Shown in pieces: positions 6,494 through 11,212 of a stretch of 11,212 nucleotides of DNA. The first letter of the stretch is position 1. Every line of letters begins with the position of its first letter. Under the pieces are notes generated by a model, which saw nothing but the letters and a program-made list of their open reading frames with translations, was not told where the DNA came from and searched no databases. The position numbers and the translations under genes were made by a program. Source of the stretch: Planctomycetota bacterium (GTDB lineage Bacteria > Planctomycetota > Phycisphaerae > UBA1845); NCBI GenBank assembly GCA_024277835.1, contig JAJRUK010000402.1:1-11212 (forward strand). The letters are read 5' to 3'.

Positions 6494-6518
6494 TTTGGAC
6501 GTTTGGACGTTTTGGTGC

Positions 6519-7919
6519 TTACGTTAGCGGCGCGCCACGCATGTCGGACGGGACAGGCAGGCCCATTTGCTTCAAGATCGATGGGGTGACGTCGTAAAGC
6601 GTCGGACTATCCACGCGGCCCTTTGCTTCTAGCGATGGGTGGGAATAGATGTACATACCCTCTTGAGCGTGATTGGCGTCGTCGGGGCCTGTGTCGTTTT
6701 TGAAGGTGTAGATAGAGTCTGCACCGACCACACCGACACTACGCCATCGCAAATCGCCAAAAATCACTACAAGGTCCGGCGCGACGCGATTGACAGTGTC
6801 ATAGATTTCCTGGGGTTTGTAGCACTTGTTGCCCATCAATTCCCCATTGTGATCCTTGATCCCCTCGATCTTGGCAATCATTTCATCGCGGAATGACTCA
6901 TACTCATTCGCAGGGACCGTGCCATTCGGTTCGCGACCCTCAAGATTCACGAAGAACCGACCATAGTACCCCCCCTCGCCCCACGATTTCGTCTTGGACC
7001 AGTCCACATTGTTGACATCAAACTTCTGTGTTGAAGTAAGCGGTTCTTTGAAGCGTAGAAGTCCCTCGTTGATCATCCACTGGTTAAACAAGAGGCCTCC
7101 CACCATCGACTTCGCACCATGATCCGAGACAACCCAAATAGCAGTCTTATCAAGGTCCATCACGTCGAGCGTTTCGCCGATCTCCTTATCGATGTACTTG
7201 TAATACTCGAAGATGGCGTCTTTGAACTCGTTGTCTTTCACATGGGCGTGATGGTTCTCGTCCATGTTGCTCCAGAAGCCATGATGGATGCGGTCGGTCC
7301 CCATCTCGACCATCCAAAACAAATCCCATGGCTTATTCTTAAGCAAATAGCGAACGGTTTTGAACCGCCGCTCGGTCATGACGTAAATCTGCTCCAAAAG
7401 CCACTTCTTGTCGTCGGTACGAAAGCCCTTCACATCGACCATGTACTCGCCCGCGACCGCTTCCACCTCGCGACGAAGCGGGGCGGGATGCGTCCATGTC
7501 ACTTTCGGGTCTTTGGTATCGGGCGTGAGAAAACTCGTAATCATATTGCCCTTGATCGGGCGCGTGATTGGATACGTGCCCGGAACACCCACGATGATCG
7601 ACTGCTTGTCATGGTTGCCCATGATGTCCCAGATGCGAGGCTCTTTCACAGCAAGCGACGTCGCGATCATGAGCTTGTCATACGAATGATCGCCGCGATT
7701 CCGAAATCCATAAATCCCCAGCGTGCCAGGGTCTTTACTCGCCGTCATGCAACTCCACGCCGGAACCGTAATCGGCGGCATCGAACTGGTGAGATTGCCA
7801 AACGTACCCCGATCCATCAGCCGCTTGATATTGGGCAGATCGCTCGTCCACTCGTCGAACACCAGACCGGGGTCCGCACAATCAAGACCGATGACCGCCA
7901 CTTTTTCGATATTGCTCAT
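6519..7919 (-). CDS. Alkaline-phosphatase-superfamily phosphodiesterase/nucleotide pyrophosphatase
   Basis: The 466-residue product from ATG 7919 fits the type I phosphodiesterase/nucleotide pyrophosphatase branch of the alkaline phosphatase superfamily, two-metal enzymes that hydrolyse phosphate mono- or diesters. Expected metal and catalytic residues are in order: Asp13 (VIGLDCADP), nucleophile Thr51 (PITVPAWSCM), Asp209 and His213 (GTDRIHHGFW), Asp266-His267 (SDHG), and His417 (NHAQEGMYIY), with a C-terminal DVTPSILKQMGLP that such proteins often carry. No signal peptide or membrane segment is visible, so it is probably cytoplasmic. The frame stays open to 7952, but those extra codons (WHRHPAGDS) are only a palindromic repeat, so I start at MSN. 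It is the last gene after sat and the DHH phosphoesterase, 57 bp downstream of the latter. The substrate cannot be told; a nucleotide or sulfonucleotide is possible from context. Stop is TAA. Confidence 0.88.
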   Translation of the reverse strand: MSNIEKVAVIGLDCADPGLVFDEWTSDLPNIKRLMDRGTFGNLTSSMPPITVPAWSCMTASKDPGTLGIYGFRNRGDHSYDKLMIATSLAVKEPRIWDIMGNHDKQSIIVGVPGTYPITRPIKGNMITSFLTPDTKDPKVTWTHPAPLRREVEAVAGEYMVDVKGFRTDDKKWLLEQIYVMTERRFKTVRYLLKNKPWDLFWMVEMGTDRIHHGFWSNMDENHHAHVKDNEFKDAIFEYYKYIDKEIGETLDVMDLDKTAIWVVSDHGAKSMVGGLLFNQWMINEGLLRFKEPLTSTQKFDVNNVDWSKTKSWGEGGYYGRFFVNLEGREPNGTVPANEYESFRDEMIAKIEGIKDHNGELMGNKCYKPQEIYDTVNRVAPDLVVIFGDLRWRSVGVVGADSIYTFKNDTGPDDANHAQEGMYIYSHPSLEAKGRVDSPTLYDVTPSILKQMGLPVPSDMRGAPLT

Positions 7920-7927
7920 GATCGAAT

Positions 7928-7952
7928 CACCGGCAGGATGCCGGTGCCACAC
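7928..7952 (-). repeat. Palindromic repeat, copy 4
   Basis: The minus strand reads GTGTGGCACCGGC, ATCCT, then GCCGGTG, with a 7-bp stem (CACCGGC with GCCGGTG). It lies in the 57-bp gap between the DHH phosphoesterase and the phosphodiesterase, just upstream of the latter's ATG. Confidence 0.75.
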
Positions 7953-7976
7953 TTGTTCTATAAAACTGCCGCCTTG

Positions 7977-9005
7977 TTAACCAAACTGCTTGATAAATTC
8001 TTCGGCGCGCGGAAGAACTTTGGCAATCGCCTCGGAAACGCCGCAGTCGAGGATCGCCCCCGCTGCCTGCGCGTGGCCACCGCCGCCGAACTCGCCCGCA
8101 AGACCCACCACCGTCACCGCGCCACTGCCCCGAAAGTTAATACGCGTCTTGCCCTTGTGCCCTTCCGTAAAAAGCATCGCAAGCTCCACGCCATTCAGCG
8201 AGCGCGGCACGTTAATCTGATCGTCAATGTCAGCCGGGGTGCAACCCGCCTCGATGATTTCATCGTGCGTCGCAAAACTATAAGCAACCCTACCGCCACC
8301 GACGAGCTTCGTATTGGCATAGATAATCCGAAGCAAATCGAACTCGCTCTGCGTTTGGGAGCGACCAAGCTTCTCACCAAGCGCTGCGACATCGGCACCT
8401 GCTTCCACAAGTTTGCCCGCCGCGAAGAAAGTCGAAGCACTCGTTGTTGGAAGCGAAAAGCCCAGCGTGTCCGTCAGAATCCCCGCGTAGAGAAGCGACG
8501 CAATCGCCGGCGTGATGGGCTTCTTCGACTCAACAATGAAACGATAGGCTAACTCGGCGGCGCTACTTGCGGATTCGACGATCCAATTGGTCGTGCCAAA
8601 CTTGGTGTTGCTTCCGTGGTGATCGATGTTAATTACCGGGCGATCTTTCACCCAGTCGGTTTCGCTCCGCTCGCGCCCGACATTGCACCGTGACTTCTTC
8701 GCCGTGTCTAAAACGATGAACCCGTCTGCATCGACGAAGTCGTCCTCGCCCGCTCTTGACACGTCAGCTAACTCTACAAGGAACGTCAGACGCTGCGAAA
8801 GCGATCCTTTCGGAATCGAAACGCACGGCGTACATCCATCGCGCGTCAGCGCAAGGGCAACACCGAGCATCGAACCAAGAGCGTCCGCATCAGGAACAAC
8901 GTGAGCAATGACCACTGGCTGTGCAAGCGCGGCGCAAGCGCTAACTACGTCACTGGGGACAAGCGGCGCTTCCGCAATAGAGCTAGTTGTCGATGAAGAT
9001 GTCAC
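7977..9005 (-). CDS. nrnA: DHH/DHHA1 phosphoesterase, NrnA type (pAp phosphatase/nanoRNase)
   Basis: The 342-residue product has the full DHH-DHHA1 layout: motif I AHVVPDADALGS (His35, Asp39, Asp41), motif II FIVLDTAKKSRC (Asp100), motif III NIDHHGSN (128-130), motif IV GILTDTLGF (Asp179), and the C-terminal substrate-binding loop GEFGGGGHAQAAG (about 305-316). NrnA-like enzymes are Mn-dependent and hydrolyse 3'-phosphoadenosine 5'-phosphate (pAp) and very short RNAs. The first 19 residues are Ser/Thr-rich and start at GTG 9005, without a clear ribosome binding site; no other start precedes motif I. The gene follows sat by 49 bp, which favours a pAp-removing role in sulfate assimilation. Length matches the family (about 320-340). 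Stop is TAA. The symbol is by family; RecJ-like or c-di-AMP-cleaving relatives (GdpP domain) differ in having extra domains that are absent here. Confidence 0.9.
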   Translation of the reverse strand: MTSSSTTSSIAEAPLVPSDVVSACAALAQPVVIAHVVPDADALGSMLGVALALTRDGCTPCVSIPKGSLSQRLTFLVELADVSRAGEDDFVDADGFIVLDTAKKSRCNVGRERSETDWVKDRPVINIDHHGSNTKFGTTNWIVESASSAAELAYRFIVESKKPITPAIASLLYAGILTDTLGFSLPTTSASTFFAAGKLVEAGADVAALGEKLGRSQTQSEFDLLRIIYANTKLVGGGRVAYSFATHDEIIEAGCTPADIDDQINVPRSLNGVELAMLFTEGHKGKTRINFRGSGAVTVVGLAGEFGGGGHAQAAGAILDCGVSEAIAKVLPRAEEFIKQFG

Positions 9006-9028
9006 GTCGTTGGCCGGTTTGACACGAT

Positions 9029-9053
9029 CACCGGTTACAAACCGGTGTCACAC
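9029..9053 (-). repeat. Palindromic repeat, copy 5
   Basis: The minus strand reads GTGTGACACCGGT, TTGTA, then ACCGGTG, with a 7-bp stem (CACCGGT with ACCGGTG). It lies in the 49-bp gap between sat and the DHH gene and starts one base after the sat stop codon, in the same orientation as the other copies. Confidence 0.75.
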
Positions 9054-9054
9054 A

Positions 9055-10197
9055 TTACGAGTTCTTCATCGATCTGATCAAAATGTCCGCGACTTCGGCC
9101 CTCGTAAATTCGATCGGCGGACGCTCGCCCGCGACGAGCATTTCGCGGACCTTCGTCCCCGATAGGAAAATACGGTCGCCCTCGATGTTGGGGAACGTCT
9201 TGTTCGAAACCATCCCACCCGCCGCTTTGGACCAGGCCGTGTGCTCGAACTTGAGCGGGACGATCTTGAGTCCGCCCTCGGGAAGCGTATCGAATAGATT
9301 CTGCGCGTCGTACGTTCCGTAGTAACTTCCAACACCAGCGTGATCGCGACCGATGATAATGTGCGAGCAACCATAGTTTTGTCGCAGCACTGCGTGCATG
9401 ATCGCCTCGCGCGGACCGGCGTATCGCATAGCTGCGGGCATGATGGCGAGCATTGTGTGATCGGGGTGGTAGTACTTTTCGAGCAAGACCTCGTAGCACT
9501 CCATGCGGATTTCCGGAGAAATATCGCCGTCTTTCGTAGCACCCATCAGCGGGTGGATCAACAGGCCATCGGTCATTTCCTGTGCGCACTTTGTAAGGTA
9601 TTCGTGAGCGCGGTGAATCGGATTTCGCGTTTGGAAAGCGACGACGGTCTTCCAACCGCGCTTATCGAACGCCGCCCGTGTCTGCGCGGGCGTCAGACGA
9701 TGATCGGTGAACATCGGACCATGACGCAGCGTCACAACATCAATCGGACCGGCGAGACATGTGTCGCCCGACTCCATGAGAACCTTCACACCAGGGTGCG
9801 CAATATCCTCCGTACCGAATGCCTTGGTCGCCTGACGCTTTTTGTCCTGAGTGAATTTCTCGCTGACGGTCATGTACCCGAGAAGACGACCCTCGCCATC
9901 GTTCAGGGCGACCTTGTCACCAGCGTTGACCTTGCCAGCGGTGTCGTTATCGACGGCGAGCGTAATCGGGAGTGGCCAAACGGTTCCGTTAGCGAGCGTC
10001 ATGTTGTCGCAAACGCTGTTGTAATCAGCCTCGCCCATGAACCCCTCAAGCGGGCTCATCGCGCCAATGCCGATCATCTCAAAATCGCACTGCTGCCATT
10101 GAGTTAGTGTAACACTTGCGGTTGTGGCCTGCCCATCAGACGCGCCGGTGCGGTCTACGAGCTTTCCCCCGTGCGGTTGAATCAGGGTTGATCCCAT
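9055..10197 (-). CDS. sat: Sulfate adenylyltransferase (ATP sulfurylase)
   Basis: The 380-residue product makes adenosine 5'-phosphosulfate (APS) from ATP and sulfate. It is the single-chain ATP sulfurylase type (not CysD/CysN): an N-terminal PUA-like domain (about 1-165, with MSPLEGFM), then the catalytic domain with QTRNPIHRAHEYL (189-201), HPLMGATKDGD (215-225), GPREAIMHAVLRQNYGCSH, GRDHAGVG (283-290) and SGTKVREML. No APS kinase domain is fused. The length is typical of bacterial forms. ATG 10197 is preceded by GAGGAAG with 6 nt of spacing, a good ribosome binding site. It heads the cluster with the NrnA-type and phosphodiesterase genes. The single-chain form serves assimilation in many bacteria and dissimilation in sulfate reducers or sulfur oxidisers; no dsr or apr gene is present here to decide. 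Stop is TAA. Confidence 0.97.
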   Translation of the reverse strand: MGSTLIQPHGGKLVDRTGASDGQATTASVTLTQWQQCDFEMIGIGAMSPLEGFMGEADYNSVCDNMTLANGTVWPLPITLAVDNDTAGKVNAGDKVALNDGEGRLLGYMTVSEKFTQDKKRQATKAFGTEDIAHPGVKVLMESGDTCLAGPIDVVTLRHGPMFTDHRLTPAQTRAAFDKRGWKTVVAFQTRNPIHRAHEYLTKCAQEMTDGLLIHPLMGATKDGDISPEIRMECYEVLLEKYYHPDHTMLAIMPAAMRYAGPREAIMHAVLRQNYGCSHIIIGRDHAGVGSYYGTYDAQNLFDTLPEGGLKIVPLKFEHTAWSKAAGGMVSNKTFPNIEGDRIFLSGTKVREMLVAGERPPIEFTRAEVADILIRSMKNS

Positions 10198-10402
10198 TCA
10201 GACTTCCTCATTTCCAAGCTAGAGATACGGTTTTTCTGTCGAATTCGAGTGCGTCAGCGGATAGACCAACGCTCACCTCAACGTTTCACAGGGCCTAACA
10301 TAGAAGCAACGCGCGCGGGCTGCAACCCACCGCCAAAACATTGCCACTACGCCCGCTCGCCCCTTAACACGCCGTTCGCGCACGGCAGACCGACCAGGCC
10401 CC
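10198..10402. other. Gap of 205 bp between infC and sat
   Basis: The gap holds the sat ribosome binding site (GAGGAAG, 10203-10210) and presumably its promoter, but I find no convincing -35/-10 pair. No hairpin with a T-run marks an infC terminator. Genes rpmI and rplT, usual after infC, are not here. Confidence 0.5.
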
Positions 10403-11137
10403 TTACGCGTCCGCATCGGTCGCTGGCTGAGGTGCGGGCGTCGGGGTGGTCGGGGGTGTCGGTGTAGTCGGGGGTGTCGGTGTAGTCGGAGTGGCGACTG
10501 CTGCCGGAGCTGGCGCCGCTACCGGCGCTGGTGTTGGAGTCGTTGGGGCAGTCTGAGTTGCAGATGCCGAGGCCTGAGCGGTCTTGTTGACGGCGCCTGC
10601 TTTTTGCTTTGCGACCGTCTTCGCAGAAGGCCTCTTCACCGGCGAGACGACCATCGTCATGCGACGCCCGTCGATGGACGGATGGCGCTCGACTTTGACC
10701 GTTTCCCCAAGCTCTTCAAGGATCCCCTTGAACGTATCAAAGCCAATCTCGCGGTGGGCGCGTTCTCGCCCGCGAAAGAGCATCGTGAACTGGACCTTGT
10801 GCCCCTGCTCAAGGAACTGGATCGTACGCTTCATCTTGATCCCGCGGTCATGCGAGTCGGTCTTGGGACGCAACCGGATTTCTTTGAGCGTGACCGTGTG
10901 ACTCGACGCGGAGGTCTTGAGCCGCTTTTTCTTCTCAAACTGAGCTTTGCCGTAGTTAACAATACGACAAACCGGCGGAGTTTCCGTCGGTGAAACCTCG
11001 ACCAAGTCCAGACCTGCCTCGCGGGCCAAGTCCAGCGCTTGCTGCGTGGGCATGACGCCGAGTTGTTCGTTGTTCTGATCGATCACGCGAATTGGTGAAA
11101 TACGAATCCGCTCATTCAATCGAAGTGCCTTTGCGAT
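10403..11137 (-). CDS. infC: Translation initiation factor IF-3 with Pro/Thr/Ala tail; likely ATC start
   Basis: The protein (244 residues from ATC 11137) keeps the 30S free of 50S and checks initiator tRNA and start codon. The N domain has NERIR and LDLVEVSPTETPPVCRIVNYGK; the lysine-rich linker follows; the C domain has LKEIRLRPKTDSHD, KVQFTMLFRGRERAH and HPSIDGRRMTMVVSP. The core ends near residue 167; about 75 residues of Ala/Thr/Pro follow, which most IF-3 proteins lack. Start: an in-frame TGA lies at 11150-11152; the only start-like codons after it are ATC 11137, with AAAGGAG six bases upstream, and TTG 11119, with only a weak AAAGG. ATC gives the N-terminus (I/M)AKALRLNERIR, normal for the family. 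In E. coli infC starts at AUU, which lets IF-3 limit its own synthesis; the same control is likely here. Stop is TAA. Confidence 0.95.
   Translation of the reverse strand: MAKALRLNERIRISPIRVIDQNNEQLGVMPTQQALDLAREAGLDLVEVSPTETPPVCRIVNYGKAQFEKKKRLKTSASSHTVTLKEIRLRPKTDSHDRGIKMKRTIQFLEQGHKVQFTMLFRGRERAHREIGFDTFKGILEELGETVKVERHPSIDGRRMTMVVSPVKRPSAKTVAKQKAGAVNKTAQASASATQTAPTTPTPAPVAAPAPAAVATPTTPTPPTTPTPPTTPTPAPQPATDADA
10449..10484 (-). repeat. 18-bp tandem repeat in the infC tail
   Basis: GTCGGGGGTGTCGGTGTA (plus strand) occurs twice in perfect tandem, 10449-10466 and 10467-10484, flanked by degraded units. On the coding strand it encodes the six-residue unit TPTPPT (in some phase). Unit slippage could change tail length between strains without shifting the frame. 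Confidence 0.8.
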
Positions 11138-11150
11138 CGCCTTCTCCTTT
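11135..11150 (-). promoter_or_regulatory. Strong ribosome binding site with ATC start of infC
   Basis: The minus strand reads AAAGGAG, six bases (AAGGCG), then ATC. The spacing is optimal for ATC, whereas the alternative TTG lies 24 bases from AAGGAG. A strong Shine-Dalgarno sequence paired with a poor start codon is the usual design of IF-3 autocontrol. Confidence 0.65.
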
Positions 11151-11173
11151 CAAACTTGACTCGGACCGACGCA

Positions 11174-11190
11174 TGCCACAACGCGTGGCA
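11174..11190 (-). other. Short hairpin in the infC leader
   Basis: TGCCAC-GCGTT-GTGGCA on the minus strand forms a 6-bp stem with a five-base loop, about 24 nt before the infC ribosome binding site. There is no T-run after it. It may be a leader structure, or the end of an upstream gene outside the window. Confidence 0.3.
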
Positions 11191-11212
11191 ACAACCCCCT
11201 GCAACTTACGCG

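Larger units (their letters stand above)
6305..6508. repeat. 204-bp block bounded by 15-bp inverted repeats
   Basis: GTCCAAACGTCCAAA (6305-6319) and its exact reverse complement TTTGGACGTTTGGAC (6494-6508) flank 174 bp. The block holds no gene but contains two further repeats. It looks like a small non-autonomous mobile or REP-like unit, though the arms are themselves simple repeats of CCAAACGT and no target-site duplication is evident. Confidence 0.5.
6204..6518. other. Intergenic region of 315 bp rich in repeats
   Basis: This gap between guaB and the phosphodiesterase stop holds, from left to right: the guaB promoter; a run of CCAAACG-type direct repeats (6283-6319); one palindromic repeat (6360-6384); a 17-bp tandem duplication (6460-6493); and a reverse copy of the CCAAACGTCC sequence (6494-6515). 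The open frame 6203-6385 (-) upstream of guaB is proline-rich and built from repeat sequence, so I do not call it a gene. Confidence 0.7.

Noticed and set aside
6283..6515. CRISPR array from the repeated CCAAACGT units
   Set aside because: The units are very short, not evenly spaced, and partly inverted, with no unique spacers of constant length and no cas genes nearby.
7119..8552. A 477-codon plus-strand open frame
   Set aside because: It lies antisense across two well-supported genes (phosphodiesterase and DHH phosphoesterase), is rich in Arg/His as antisense frames of GC-rich genes are, and has no recognisable motif.
9340..10107. A 255-codon plus-strand open frame
   Set aside because: It is wholly antisense to sat, whose catalytic motifs are complete.
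10249..10467. Small plus-strand frame between infC and sat
   Set aside because: It runs into the infC tail repeats, has Arg/Pro-rich content and no ribosome binding site.

Overview
The window reads as a bacterial chromosome segment of moderately high GC. Almost everything is coded on the minus strand; the only plus-strand gene is at the left edge. The best guess for the source is a member of the Planctomycetota, perhaps Phycisphaerae. This rests on a short lipoprotein with an LYFEDP...PP pattern that I recall from planctomycete hypothetical proteins, on 25-bp GTGTGGCACCGGC...GCCGGTG palindromic repeats next to genes, and on IF-3 and zinc-ribbon membrane proteins with Thr/Pro-rich low-complexity parts. 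That assignment is inference from memory, not a database result.

Layout, left to right. At 45-470 (+) lies a CPBP-type intramembrane protease whose 5' part is missing or shifted. It converges on a minus-strand operon transcribed from about 6240 down to 670: guaB (IMP dehydrogenase), a small lipoprotein, a zinc-ribbon membrane protein, guaA (GMP synthase), and an exported thioredoxin-like protein. Upstream of guaB is a 315-bp intergenic region with a good sigma-70-like promoter and a 204-bp block bounded by inverted repeats. Further right is a second minus-strand cluster: sat (ATP sulfurylase), a DHH/DHHA1 phosphoesterase of the NrnA (pAp phosphatase/nanoRNase) type, and an alkaline-phosphatase-superfamily phosphodiesterase. 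Each of its two gaps holds one copy of the palindromic repeat. At the right edge is infC (IF-3), apparently starting at a rare ATC codon.

The most important observation is at 670-1404. The thioredoxin-like frame does not begin at its first apparent start (GTG 1044). It runs upstream in the same frame through two TGA codons only three codons apart (1231-1233 and 1222-1224) to an ATG with a signal peptide at 1404, 24 bp after guaA. The two TGAs fall where a heavy-metal-associated (HMA) domain has its metal-binding CxxC, in the context T-U-L-G-U-P-N-K-V. A 7-bp hairpin with a GGA loop follows, 23 and 32 nt after the two TGAs, which fits the known spacing rule for bacterial SECIS elements. I read this as a selenoprotein with an N-terminal export/lipoprotein signal, a UxxU HMA domain and a C-terminal CAPC thioredoxin domain. 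Automatic annotation would miss it or cut it in two. No gene in the window uses TGA as its stop, and no other conserved gene contains an in-frame TGA.

Functionally the left operon combines the two committed steps of GMP synthesis with envelope proteins of unknown role and the selenoprotein. The right cluster suggests sulfate activation with removal of the nucleotide by-product.
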